Assembly (NCBI GenBank): GCA_905479975.1
Contig: CAJQOS010000111.1
Location: forward strand, 1-38,526
Length of the DNA: 38,526 nt
DNA from: an uncultured Puniceicoccaceae bacterium
GTDB taxonomy: Bacteria > Verrucomicrobiota > Verrucomicrobiia > Opitutales > Coraliomargaritaceae
Direction: 5' to 3'
Shown: in pieces, positions 27,069 through 34,703 of the stretch
Numbering within the stretch: position 1 is the first letter of the stretch
Layout: each line of letters starts with the position of its first letter
Program-made: the position numbers and the translations under genes
The notes under the pieces: model-generated
Database searches by the model: none
Seen by the model: the letters and a program-made list of their open reading frames with translations, nothing else
Told to the model about the DNA's origin: nothing

Positions 27069-28064
27069 TTAGATGCTCAAGCCGAGTTGACCGAAGGCCA
27101 TCTCACGCTCGTCGAGCAATTCTTGATTCGAAGCAGCGATCTTCTCTTTCGCGTAATCTGTCAGGCTGATACCTTCGACGACGCGCCATTTACCAACAGC
27201 GTCCACCTTGATTGGTAGCGATGTAATGATGCCAGCCGGTGTGCCGTATTCTCCACTGGAGATCACACAAACACTATGGAAGTCACCACGAGTTGGCGTG
27301 CTAAGATCACGAACGGTATCGACGATCGCATTGGCAGCGGAAGCCGCAGAAGACGCACCACGTGCAGCAATGATTGCCGCACCGCGTGTGCCAACTTCTG
27401 GCACGAAGGTGTTTTTCAACCATGCTTCGTCGGTAATCACGTCAGTTGCTTTATTACGGCCGATCTTGGTGTTGTAGAAGTCAGGAAACATTGTCGGGCT
27501 ATGATTCCCCCAGATGCACAGTTCGGAGACTTCAGCAACTGGCACGCCAGCTTTTTGAGCGAGTTGAGTCTTCGCACGATTCTCGTCGAGACGAGTCATG
27601 GCGAAGAACTGCTCATCAGGAATGCTTGGAGCACTCTTCATGGCGATCAGGCAATTCGTGTTACACGGGTTACCGACGACAACAACGCGCACACTTGGCT
27701 TTGCGTTGTCGTTGATCGCTTTGCCTTGGCCAACGAAGACCTTACCGTTGATACCGAGCAAGTCAGCACGCTCCATACCTTTTTTACGAGGCACGGAACC
27801 GACGAGCAATGCCCAGTCGATGTCCTTAAAGCCAACGCTCAAATCCGAAGTCTGAACGATTTCAGTGAGCAGCGGGAAAGCGCAGTCATCAAGCTCCATA
27901 GCGACACCCTTAAGGGCGCCCATACCAGGCTCGATTTCTACGAGGTTCAAAGCAACCGGTTGGTCTGGGCCAAACATGGCACCCGACGCAATGCGGAATA
28001 GAAGTGCATAACCAATGTTACCAGCTGCTCCAGTAACTGCGACGCGAATAGGATCTTTTTTCAT
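27069..28064 (-). CDS. mdh: malate dehydrogenase family protein in the BMC operon
   Basis: A 331-residue NAD-dependent 2-hydroxyacid dehydrogenase of the LDH/MDH superfamily. TGAAGNIG (11-18) binds NAD, with an acidic Glu43 that favours NAD over NADP. Arg93 and Arg99 in [13 protein letters not shown] match the malate-type substrate loop; lactate dehydrogenases have Gln at the specificity position. [11 protein letters not shown] carries the catalytic His. No encapsulation helix is seen at either end, so it probably acts in the cytoplasm. By sequence it interconverts malate and oxaloacetate; its place in a lactaldehyde operon leaves open activity on lactate. It starts 29 bp after the aldolase gene. 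Confidence 0.9.
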   Translation of the reverse strand: MKKDPIRVAVTGAAGNIGYALLFRIASGAMFGPDQPVALNLVEIEPGMGALKGVAMELDDCAFPLLTEIVQTSDLSVGFKDIDWALLVGSVPRKKGMERADLLGINGKVFVGQGKAINDNAKPSVRVVVVGNPCNTNCLIAMKSAPSIPDEQFFAMTRLDENRAKTQLAQKAGVPVAEVSELCIWGNHSPTMFPDFYNTKIGRNKATDVITDEAWLKNTFVPEVGTRGAAIIAARGASSAASAANAIVDTVRDLSTPTRGDFHSVCVISSGEYGTPAGIITSLPIKVDAVGKWRVVEGISLTDYAKEKIAASNQELLDEREMAFGQLGLSI

Positions 28065-28093
28065 AGGTAGTATATGTCTTTGGTTGAAAAAAA

Positions 28094-29176
28094 TTATTTC
28101 ATTTTGTCCAAGATCATATCAGTGATCTTCTGGACAAGTGCTTCGTCAACATCGCCTGTTGGGAGGTCGCAACCACAAGCTTCAGCGCTGGGCTGTGGCT
28201 TCGTGTGCACTGTGTAAGCAGCGGCGTCGCAGAGTTCACACTCCTTGAGTTCGTCGAGGCGGTGATCCGGCATGCCGAGCTTTTGGCGAATTTCGATAAG
28301 TTCCTTGAGCTTGTCTGGACCGTATTGCTTTGGACCACCGATTTGCATGGTGATCGTTACAGTGTGGCAGAATGCATCCGTGTTTTCCATCTTCCAGTAA
28401 GCGTCTTCGACGTCCTTACCCCAGCAGATCACACCGTGATTTTGCATCAGGATGGATTGGTGCTTCTTAGCAAGCTTAGCAACTTCACTCGCGTTCTCAG
28501 GAGAACCTGGAGTCTGGTAGCTAGCGAAACCGATTTCACCGAGGAAGACTTCTGGCTCAGGGATGAGGCAAGAAGGAGGTGTGACACCGGCAACGGCAAA
28601 GGCGGTTGCGTAAATTGGGTGAGCATGCACGCAAGACTTCGCATTTGGCTCATTCTTCATAATCGCCAAGTGAGTGTTCACTTCAGATGTGCGAGGACGT
28701 GTGCCTGCGACTTGGTTACCATCGAGATCTACCATGCAGATATCGTCAGGAGTCATGAAGCCTTTAGAGATGAGTGTCGGTGTGCAAAGCACGAGGTTGT
28801 CACCCACGCGGACAGTGATGTTACCACCGTTGCCATCGACATAACCTTTGTTCCAGATACGCTCACCGATTCCACAGATGCGCTCTTTGAGTGCCTGAAC
28901 CTCAGGAGAGTAGAAAAATGCTTCGAGCTCTGCGGCTGTCTTTGGGTCAGCGCCAGGAGTCCAATCAAATACTGCGTTTGGCAATACTGGGCTGTGGATA
29001 CGTGGGCTGCTACCACTCGCGGCAGGAGCTGCAGCTGCAACTGGTGCGGACTTCTTATGCTTACGTAGGATGTCGCGTGCCATCGGCGTGAGCTTTGCAT
29101 TTGAGGGAACGGTCGACAGGCATTGGCCTTGCGCGATCATTGCTTCGAGATCTTTCGCTGTGTATAGTTTGCTCAT
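28094..29176 (-). CDS. BMC class II aldolase (fuculose/rhamnulose-1-phosphate type)
   Basis: A 360-residue aldolase. The core (about 90-300) is an AraD/FucA-type class II aldolase: [10 protein letters not shown], the zinc HxH in [12 protein letters not shown], Glu in [10 protein letters not shown] and a third His in [11 protein letters not shown]. It should split rhamnulose- or fuculose-1-phosphate into DHAP and L-lactaldehyde. The extra N-terminus ([11 protein letters not shown], then [14 protein letters not shown]) resembles helices fused to BMC proteins such as EutQ, followed by an Ala/Pro linker. The C-terminus has four cysteines (ECELC and ACGCD) and ends in an amphipathic helix, [16 protein letters not shown], a likely encapsulation peptide. 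This gene is diagnostic for PVM-type BMC loci. Confidence 0.92.
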   Translation of the reverse strand: MSKLYTAKDLEAMIAQGQCLSTVPSNAKLTPMARDILRKHKKSAPVAAAAPAASGSSPRIHSPVLPNAVFDWTPGADPKTAAELEAFFYSPEVQALKERICGIGERIWNKGYVDGNGGNITVRVGDNLVLCTPTLISKGFMTPDDICMVDLDGNQVAGTRPRTSEVNTHLAIMKNEPNAKSCVHAHPIYATAFAVAGVTPPSCLIPEPEVFLGEIGFASYQTPGSPENASEVAKLAKKHQSILMQNHGVICWGKDVEDAYWKMENTDAFCHTVTITMQIGGPKQYGPDKLKELIEIRQKLGMPDHRLDELKECELCDAAAYTVHTKPQPSAEACGCDLPTGDVDEALVQKITDMILDKMK

Positions 29177-29215
29177 AATATTTTGTCTTTAGTTTTTTAA
29201 AAAAGTAACTGGGAT

Positions 29216-29233
29216 CGGCGACTTTAGTCGCCG
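29216..29233 (-). promoter_or_regulatory. intercistronic hairpin between BMC-P and aldolase genes
   Basis: CGGCGAC (29216-29222) pairs with GTCGCCG (29227-29233) around a 4-nt loop in the 108-bp gap after the shell genes. The T-run on the minus strand is ~11 nt from the stem, so termination is doubtful; it may act in mRNA processing or stability. Confidence 0.35.
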
Positions 29234-29284
29234 CATTGGCAGGGAAAATGGGAGGCAGCTGAAGCAGCCGGTCCTTGATTTAAA

Positions 29285-29584
29285 TTATTCTGTCGGTGGT
29301 GTGTATTGATAGGAATCAAGCAGTGCGACGGTGATCGCATCTAATGGGATCGGGCGGTCAAACGGCTGCATCGCTTCGGCTCCTTCGACGTAGAGAACGG
29401 CGTCCCCTACTCCAGCTCCGAGATCGTCATAGGCAACGAGTGACCATGCACTGGAAACATCAGTCGTATTCTTCCCTGTCAACTCGTCAGCTCCCATCGG
29501 AGAGATGACCACCCAACGTCCACCGCGAAATGCGGGATCGCGAACGCCGAGCGTGACAGTTCCAATTACTTTTCCTGGTTTCAT
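29285..29584 (-). CDS. BMC-P (EutN/CcmL) pentameric shell vertex protein, copy 3
   Basis: A 99-residue EutN/CcmL-fold protein. It starts with KVIGTVTLGVRDPAFRGGRW, has VAYDDLGAGVGDAVLYVEG in place of the family's VAxDxxGAGxGExVLxxxG, and ends with PLDAITVALLDSY. Pentamers of such proteins cap the vertices of the icosahedral shell. It carries a longer middle loop than the canonical copy at 31357. It starts 3 bp after the stop codon of the preceding BMC-P gene, so the two are translationally close. Three different BMC-P paralogues occur in this operon. Confidence 0.9.
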   Translation of the reverse strand: MKPGKVIGTVTLGVRDPAFRGGRWVVISPMGADELTGKNTTDVSSAWSLVAYDDLGAGVGDAVLYVEGAEAMQPFDRPIPLDAITVALLDSYQYTPPTE

Positions 29585-29587
29585 GAA

Positions 29588-29842
29588 TTAATCAACGATC
29601 CCCATTATTTGGTTACGAATCGGCGAATGATTATCGTGCACGGTGCCTTGTGTCCAAGAACCGTCCGTTGTAATAAACACTCGCGCATGAATGCCTGCGC
29701 CCATTGGATCGATGGCCGCAAACGGTGCGCCCGCGTCCGCGCCAGTCTCATCGATCGGAGTGCAAAGCACTATTGTCCGACCTGTGAGACTGGGATGACC
29801 GAAGCTGGTTACAGCATGGCCGTCTACGCGTGCGAGGATCAT
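29588..29842 (-). CDS. BMC-P (EutN/CcmL) pentameric shell vertex protein, copy 2
   Basis: An 84-residue, short EutN/CcmL-type protein. MILARVDGHAVTSFGHPSLTG and GRTIVLCTPID correspond to the first two strands of the fold; FAAIDPMGAGIHARVFITTDG matches the conserved GAGxG region with the second Gly and Glu altered; the end PIRNQIMGIVD fits the final strand. It lies between the aldehyde dehydrogenase gene (47 bp away) and the next BMC-P gene (3 bp). It is shorter and more divergent than the other two copies, but the fold signature is clear. Confidence 0.87.
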   Translation of the reverse strand: MILARVDGHAVTSFGHPSLTGRTIVLCTPIDETGADAGAPFAAIDPMGAGIHARVFITTDGSWTQGTVHDNHSPIRNQIMGIVD

Positions 29843-29889
29843 TTACTCAGAATTAGGAATTAATAATTAGGAATGAGGAATCCCTAGAA

Positions 29890-31332
29890 CTATCGAACGA
29901 TGTTCAGGTTATTCACCAAGGTGCAACGGCGGTAACGTGTGAAGGTGCGTGGCGTTGTAATGCCCTCACCTGTTGTGGTTGCGATGGAGAAGCTGATAAA
30001 GCCTTCACCACCGAGACCTAGACCAGCCAAACAAGGGCCGTTCTTAACGAAAATCGTAGTGTCCATCGCTTGTCCCATCTCAGTCATACGTGAGACATTC
30101 ATGGTGTGGATCATCGCGGAGTGCTTATCACCGTGCTCAGATTGCTTAGCGATGCTAAGACCTTGAGCGAAGTCATTGGCACGAACGATTGGCAGCAACG
30201 GCATCATTTGTTCTTCTTGAACGAATGGATCGTTGGCATCAGTCTCAGCGATGAGCATTTCAACCTTAGTGTCGATATCCAGACCAGCGATGCGTGCGAG
30301 TGCGTCGGGGTTTGCGCCGACCCACTTACGGTTAAGAACCGGAGTGCCACAGCCTACGCCGTTCTTATAATCAAAGACTTCGTTTTTAATTGCTTCGAGC
30401 TGCTGCGCATTGAGGAGCACCGCACCTTGGCGTTGCATCGCTGCAAGCGTCTTTTGATACGAGTCACCGACTGCGATGATTTGTTTCTCACCGATGCAGA
30501 GCAAGTTGTTGTCGAAACCACCACCAGCGATGATGTCGCGAGCGACACGGTCGAAGTCGAGTGCATTGCAATCGTCAACCAGAACAGGAGGATTACCAGG
30601 ACCTGCGCAAATTGCGCGCTTGCCAGTCTTCATCGCAGCATCCACCACACCAGGACCGCCAGTGATGCAGAGCATATTGACGTCGTCATGCGTGCAGAGT
30701 GCATTGAAGGAGTCGATGGAAGGCTTCTCAATCGTGCAGAGCAGATTAGAGATACCAGTTTCGGCTTTAATCGCTTCGTTGAACTCGTTAATTGCGAGTG
30801 CAGCGACGGCGGCACCACCTGGATGCGGATTAAAGACGATCGAGTTACCGGCAGCGACCATGTTGACGATGTTACCAGCGATGGTCGGCACAGAGTGCGT
30901 CAGCGGAGTCACACCAACGATGACGCCCCAAGGAGCGGCTTCGTCCATTGTGATACCGAAATCACCACTCATGCCTTGCGGCGTGAGGTATTCTGGTCCG
31001 AGCACATTTTGCACACCCTGAAGTTTCGCAGGTTTGTGCGCAAGGCGACCGATCTTGGTTTCGTTAAACTCGATCTGCCCCCAACGCTCAGCGTTAGCGA
31101 CACACATTTTCTTAACGAGATCGACGATCTGTTTGCGAGCGGCCCAGCCTTTTTTCTGGAGCTGCTCAAAACCACCACGTGCTGCTGCCACGGCTTGATC
31201 GGCGTCGTCAAAGACACCGTGCTTACCGGGACGAGTTTGGATGGTCGGCATCGATAGCCCACCGTTGGATTGCATCTGCGCGAGCACTTCACTCACTACA
31301 TTACGAATCGCTGCTTCATTCAATTGACTCAT
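29890..31332 (-). CDS. CoA-acylating aldehyde dehydrogenase (PduP-like) with encapsulation peptide
   Basis: A 480-residue enzyme that oxidises an aldehyde with CoA and NAD+ to acyl-CoA. Residues 1-20 (MSQLNEAAIRNVVSEVLAQM) form an amphipathic helix followed by a flexible linker, the usual N-terminal encapsulation peptide. The catalytic Cys279 lies in FDNNLLCIGEKQ. PWGVIVGVTPLTHSVPT and FNPHPGGAAVAALAI are typical of PduP/EutE enzymes. Here the substrate is most likely L-lactaldehyde, giving lactoyl-CoA for PduL. It starts 24 bp after the BMC-P gene upstream, preceded by AAAGGA. Confidence in the family is high; the substrate is inferred. Confidence 0.95.
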   Translation of the reverse strand: MSQLNEAAIRNVVSEVLAQMQSNGGLSMPTIQTRPGKHGVFDDADQAVAAARGGFEQLQKKGWAARKQIVDLVKKMCVANAERWGQIEFNETKIGRLAHKPAKLQGVQNVLGPEYLTPQGMSGDFGITMDEAAPWGVIVGVTPLTHSVPTIAGNIVNMVAAGNSIVFNPHPGGAAVAALAINEFNEAIKAETGISNLLCTIEKPSIDSFNALCTHDDVNMLCITGGPGVVDAAMKTGKRAICAGPGNPPVLVDDCNALDFDRVARDIIAGGGFDNNLLCIGEKQIIAVGDSYQKTLAAMQRQGAVLLNAQQLEAIKNEVFDYKNGVGCGTPVLNRKWVGANPDALARIAGLDIDTKVEMLIAETDANDPFVQEEQMMPLLPIVRANDFAQGLSIAKQSEHGDKHSAMIHTMNVSRMTEMGQAMDTTIFVKNGPCLAGLGLGGEGFISFSIATTTGEGITTPRTFTRYRRCTLVNNLNIVR

Positions 31333-31356
31333 GTAAAAATCCTTTTTCCTTTAGGT

Positions 31357-31671
31357 TTAACCGTTCTTCGCTTCGTAAGTCTTGTTACCAAGAATGCTTA
31401 CGTTATCGACGAGACCGACAATGGCTGCATCTACCGGTAGTGCTTTGAGGCCATCGGCCTGACGAGCAGAACTACCTTGGGCAAACATCACGAGCTCGCC
31501 CTCTCCGGCGCCCAGCGTATCAATCGCGACAATCGTATTGCTGCCGGCTTTGAGTTTACTGGGATCTTCCGGATCGACCAACATCGGACGAACCATGAGG
31601 AGCTTACGCCCCCGCATGCTCTCGTCCTTCTTCGTCGAAACGACGGACCCTATGATTGTTCCCAGATACAT
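31357..31671 (-). CDS. BMC-P (EutN/CcmL) pentameric shell vertex protein, copy 1
   Basis: A 104-residue canonical EutN/CcmL protein: MYLGTIIGSVVSTKKDESMR, GRKLLMVRPM, then VAIDTLGAGEGELVMFAQGS, SSARQ and PVDAAIVGLVD. These match the family closely, including the GAGxGE loop that lines the pentamer pore. It begins 5 bp after the stop of the BMC-H gene at 31677, so the two shell genes are tightly coupled. It is the most typical of the three paralogues. Confidence 0.95.
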   Translation of the reverse strand: MYLGTIIGSVVSTKKDESMRGRKLLMVRPMLVDPEDPSKLKAGSNTIVAIDTLGAGEGELVMFAQGSSARQADGLKALPVDAAIVGLVDNVSILGNKTYEAKNG

Positions 31672-31676
31672 CGGAT

Positions 31677-31982
31677 TTACTTAGTTGCGCGCTTAGCGGA
31701 AGCTTTAAGAGCAGGAACGATTGTTTCTACATCTTCGTGCGGACGAGCGATTGTGTGTGCGCTCACAACTTCGCCATAACGGCCAGCTGTTTCTGCACCA
31801 GTTTCGATCGCAGCATTAACTGCAGCAACGTCACCTGTGATTACTACACTTACAAGAGCACTGCCGACACCCTTCATAGGGCCGGTAAGTTCGACGTTTG
31901 CTGATTTGAGCATTGCGTCTGTGCCTTGGACAAGAGCGACAAGGCCCTTAGTTTCGAGAATTCCGATTGCTTGTTTTGCCAT
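31677..31982 (-). CDS. BMC-H hexameric shell protein, copy 3 (C-terminally extended)
   Basis: A 101-residue single BMC domain protein that should form hexameric shell tiles. It has AIGILETKGLVALVQGTDAM at the start, VVSVxxxGDV-type strand VSVVITGDVAAVNAAIETGA, and the ARPHEDV end motif. The pore loop region reads MKGVGSALV, unlike the KIGSGLV and SIGGGFL of the other two copies, so pore chemistry should differ. About 16 extra residues rich in Ala and Lys follow the BMC domain. It is separated from the other two BMC-H genes by ackA. Confidence 0.95.
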   Translation of the reverse strand: MAKQAIGILETKGLVALVQGTDAMLKSANVELTGPMKGVGSALVSVVITGDVAAVNAAIETGAETAGRYGEVVSAHTIARPHEDVETIVPALKASAKRATK

Positions 31983-32031
31983 GATATTATGTGGGTTGAT
32001 TTGAATTAATTATTACTTGTTTAGAAATTTG

Positions 32032-33216
32032 TTAGCTTGCCTCGATGTTGCGAACGACTTCGCGAGCGATGACGAGCTCTTCGTTTGCCGGGATGACGAC
32101 CACCTTGATAGTGGAGTCGTCGGCACTGATGACACCTTCCGCACCACGAATGACTTTCGCGTTACGCTCGGCGTCGATTTTCACGCCAAGACCTTCGAGG
32201 CCGGCGCAAACTGCTGCACGCAGTTCGGGATCATTTTCTCCCATACCTGCGGTAAATGAGATCACTTCGGCTCCGCCCATCTTGAAGAAGAACGAACCTG
32301 CCCAGTGACGAATGCTGTCGATGAGGACATCGATAGCGAGTTGAGCATCCTTATTGCCAGCGGCAGCGGCTTCGCCGATATCGCGTGCATCGTTACTCAC
32401 CTTTGAGAGACCCAGAAGACCACTCTCTTTGTTGAGCTGACGTTCAGCTTCCTCGACGGAAAGCCCGAGCATCTTACTCACATAAGGAATCGCCATGGAG
32501 TCGAGATCACCAACGCGGTTGTTTTGCGGTAAACCGCTTTGCGGGCTGAAGCCCATACTCGAACCGATTGCGACACCATTGTTGATGCCAACTACGGAAC
32601 TACTACCACCGAGGTGGCAAGAGATCACTCGAACTGGATCACCTGTGTATTCGCCTGGCCCATCGACATAGAGACGACGTGCACGTTCGGCCACGACATC
32701 ATTACCAACCATCTCAGCAGAGCGTTCGGCAATGAATTTGTGACTCGCACCGTGAAAGCCATAACGACGAATCCCCAAATCACGCCAAGCTTGTGGGATG
32801 GCGTAAGTGGTGAATGCCTCGTCTGCCCACTGGAAGAACGCAGTCTCGAAAAGAGCGACACGTTTTACAGAGGGAAGCTTTTCAGCGAAGCAGCGAATAC
32901 CTTCAGAGTAGGCCGGATTGTGTGCGGGAGCGACCTCCTTGAAGCCATCAAGAGCTTCAAGGACGCGCTCATCCGCAGTTACACAACCACTGAGATCCTT
33001 ACCGAGGACGGTTTTAAAACCGACCGCGTCCAGATCTTGACCGGATTGAAGATGCCCGTCGCCAACCAGAGTTTCGAGCATTTGCTCAATACACGGGGTG
33101 TATTCAGTGACGCGCTCAAAGCCTCCATCAGCCAACAGGGTGGCGACAGTATCGCTCATCTCAAAAAGACGATACTTGAAGGAGGTGGAACCAAGGTTGG
33201 CGATTAGGATCTTCAT
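32032..33216 (-). CDS. ackA: acetate kinase family protein, divergent BMC type
   Basis: A 394-residue ASKHA-fold kinase that transfers phosphate from an acyl phosphate to ADP. NLGSTSFKYRLFE (7-19), YGFHGASHK (152-160), SCHLGGSSSV (199-208) and NRVGDLD with Arg234 mark the family. However, the stretch that reads HRVVHGG in typical acetate kinases reads FKTVLGK here (67-73), and the APLHNP motif reads APAHNP (Ala98). Both lie in the acyl-binding site of known enzymes. In a locus making lactaldehyde, lactoyl-phosphate is a likely substrate, giving lactate plus ATP; this is inference. No encapsulation peptide is visible. The gene lies between shell genes, with a hairpin in its leader. Confidence 0.9.
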   Translation of the reverse strand: MKILIANLGSTSFKYRLFEMSDTVATLLADGGFERVTEYTPCIEQMLETLVGDGHLQSGQDLDAVGFKTVLGKDLSGCVTADERVLEALDGFKEVAPAHNPAYSEGIRCFAEKLPSVKRVALFETAFFQWADEAFTTYAIPQAWRDLGIRRYGFHGASHKFIAERSAEMVGNDVVAERARRLYVDGPGEYTGDPVRVISCHLGGSSSVVGINNGVAIGSSMGFSPQSGLPQNNRVGDLDSMAIPYVSKMLGLSVEEAERQLNKESGLLGLSKVSNDARDIGEAAAAGNKDAQLAIDVLIDSIRHWAGSFFFKMGGAEVISFTAGMGENDPELRAAVCAGLEGLGVKIDAERNAKVIRGAEGVISADDSTIKVVVIPANEELVIAREVVRNIEAS

Positions 33217-33234
33217 TAGAAAAATGTTAAGCTG

Positions 33235-33279
33235 TTTTCGGTTGACCAGTTCTCAGTAATAAAACTGAAAACCGGAAAA
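33235..33279 (-). promoter_or_regulatory. leader hairpin between BMC-H and ackA genes
   Basis: TTTTCGGTT (33235-33243) pairs with AACCGGAAAA (33270-33279) with one bulge, and CAGTT (33247-33251) with AACTG (33263-33267) inside it. It lies in the 83-bp gap after abundant shell-protein genes and before ackA. It may act in mRNA processing or set the lower expression of the enzyme. Confidence 0.4.
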
Positions 33280-33299
33280 CCAATCACTGAAAAACTGTG

Positions 33300-33578
33300 T
33301 TAGCCAATCCAGCTACCGAGTTTCGAAAGGTCGTCATGTGGACGAGGGATCACCTGAACGGCAACCACTTCACCCATTGAACCTGCAGCGTCGGCACCTG
33401 CTTCAACCGCAGCTTTAACAGCAGCGACATCGCCAGAGAAGAAAGCAGTCACGAGACCACTTCCGATTTTTTCCCAGCCAGTCAATGTAACGTCAGCTGA
33501 TTTTAGTGCGGCATCGGATGCTTCCATGAGGCATACGAACCCCTTGCACTCGATCATTCCTATTGCTTGTTTAGCCAT
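33300..33578 (-). CDS. BMC-H hexameric shell protein, copy 2
   Basis: A 92-residue single BMC domain protein. It starts AIGMIECKGFVCLMEASDAA, has the pore-loop region EKIGSGLVTAFFSGDVAAVK and the IPRPHDDL end motif of canonical BMC-H. Cys11 and Cys16 near the start are unusual next to the other copies. It lies 21 bp after BMC-H copy 1, with AAAGGGA before its ATG as ribosome-binding site. The two adjacent genes probably give the bulk of the shell. Confidence 0.96.
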   Translation of the reverse strand: MAKQAIGMIECKGFVCLMEASDAALKSADVTLTGWEKIGSGLVTAFFSGDVAAVKAAVEAGADAAGSMGEVVAVQVIPRPHDDLSKLGSWIG

Positions 33579-33599
33579 AATATTTGTTTCCCTTTAGGG

Positions 33600-33869
33600 T
33601 TATGCTTGAAAGTATTTAAGCAGGTCGTCGTGTGGACGTGCGATAACGTGCGATGCAACCAATTCGCCTGCGCGATTTGCTGCTTCAGCACCAGCTTCGA
33701 CGGCTGCTTTGACGCTGCCGACATCACCTTTGACGAGAACGGTCAAAAAGCCGCCGCCAATGGAGATTTGTTTTACAAGGCTAATGTTAGCTGCCTTAGC
33801 CATAGCGTCACTAGCTTCGATTGAGCCAGTGAGCCCTTTTGTTTCTACCAATCCGATGGATTCACTCAT
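33600..33869 (-). CDS. BMC-H hexameric shell protein, copy 1
   Basis: An 89-residue single BMC domain protein: SIGLVETKGLTGSIEASDAM at the start, pore region QISIGGGFLTVLVKGDVGSV, and VIARPHDDL near the end. It is the second gene of the operon, 44 bp after pduL. The pore loop SIGGG differs from the other two copies. Canonical length and fold; hexamer formation follows from the family. Confidence 0.96.
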   Translation of the reverse strand: MSESIGLVETKGLTGSIEASDAMAKAANISLVKQISIGGGFLTVLVKGDVGSVKAAVEAGAEAANRAGELVASHVIARPHDDLLKYFQA

Positions 33870-33913
33870 GATATATTTTGGTTTGTGGTTATGTGTGTTG
33901 AAATGAGAGTTAT

Positions 33914-34588
33914 TTATTTGATGAGCTCACAAGGAGTGTCATCACCGAAGCCGCAAGCGTTGCCTTCGTCTGTGTCGATGTGGACTTCCAATTTAAAAGA
34001 AGGATCCACACGAACGAAGAGATTATCGAAGGTGACACCAATGTCGCCTCCCACGCGGAGCTTCATGTAAGATTTATTTTCGACGCCGTAATGCGCTGCA
34101 TCATCTGGATGCATATGAACGTGCGGTGCAGCGCGAATCACGCCCTGTTCCATCTTGAGGAAGCCGGCAGGCCCCATCAGCATGCAACCGGGTGTGCCTT
34201 CGATATCGCCGGAGTTACGAATTGGAATCTTAAAGCCAAGCGAGATCGCATCTGTATAAGCGAGCTCGACCTGATCGAAATCACGGCAAGGACCGAGAAT
34301 ACGCAGGTTCGAAATGACGCGACTGCGCGGGCCGATCATAGTGACCGATTCCTTCGCAGCATATTGACCGTCCATGTATAGATCCTTCATCGGCGTGAGC
34401 TGGTGCCCCTTGCCGAAAAGAACCTCAACAGAGGCCTGAGAAAGGTGACAGTGGCGTGCACTGATATTAACGACCAAAGGATTCGGGCCACCGGCAGGCT
34501 TCAATGCGCCACTCGCAACAGGATTACGCTGGAGACTGGTGCGAACCATCTGCTCGACCTGTGCACGATTTAAAAGTTGATTACTCAT
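33914..34588 (-). CDS. pduL: PduL-type phosphotransacylase
   Basis: A 224-residue phosphate acyltransferase of the PduL family, unrelated to Pta. It swaps CoA for phosphate on the acyl group made by the aldehyde dehydrogenase and frees CoA inside the shell. The zinc ligands lie in SARHCHLS and HVHMHPDD. MIGPRSRVISNLRILGP and GCMLMGPAGF are typical of the family. The N-terminal ~22 residues (NQLLNRAQVEQMVRTSLQRN) form an amphipathic helix that fits an encapsulation peptide, followed by a Gly/Ala/Pro linker. The start is ATG 34586-34588; the open frame upstream to 34768 overlaps the divergent regulator and is rejected. It is first gene of the BMC operon. Confidence 0.95.
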   Translation of the reverse strand: MSNQLLNRAQVEQMVRTSLQRNPVASGALKPAGGPNPLVVNISARHCHLSQASVEVLFGKGHQLTPMKDLYMDGQYAAKESVTMIGPRSRVISNLRILGPCRDFDQVELAYTDAISLGFKIPIRNSGDIEGTPGCMLMGPAGFLKMEQGVIRAAPHVHMHPDDAAHYGVENKSYMKLRVGGDIGVTFDNLFVRVDPSFKLEVHIDTDEGNACGFGDDTPCELIK

Positions 34589-34703
34589 ATTGAAGTGATT
34601 GGAGAAATGTTGGAATTCCTGTAAAATCCAAATAAACCAACATAAGTCAACATATATCTTGCAAAAACAAAGAAATACCCAAATAAACACACTCACACAC
34701 GTC
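34589..34703. promoter_or_regulatory. divergent promoter/operator region between pduL and the deoR-family gene
   Basis: This 115-bp AT-rich gap has CAACAT at 34638-34643 and again at 34648-34653, exactly 10 bp apart (one helical turn), and the inverted form ATGTTG at 34607-34612. TTGACT on the minus strand (34645-34650) could be the -35 box of the BMC operon and overlaps the second CAACAT. These are good candidates for binding sites of the DeoR-family protein, which would control both directions. No clear -10 box was found. Confidence 0.5.

Noticed and set aside
28205-29068. 287-codon open frame antisense to the BMC aldolase
   Set aside because: Fully opposite a certain gene and without any recognisable fold or motif.
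30106-31257. 383-codon open frame antisense to the aldehyde dehydrogenase gene
   Set aside because: A shadow of a certain gene; the translation has no domain and is rich in His, Thr and Cys, as expected from reading the complementary strand.
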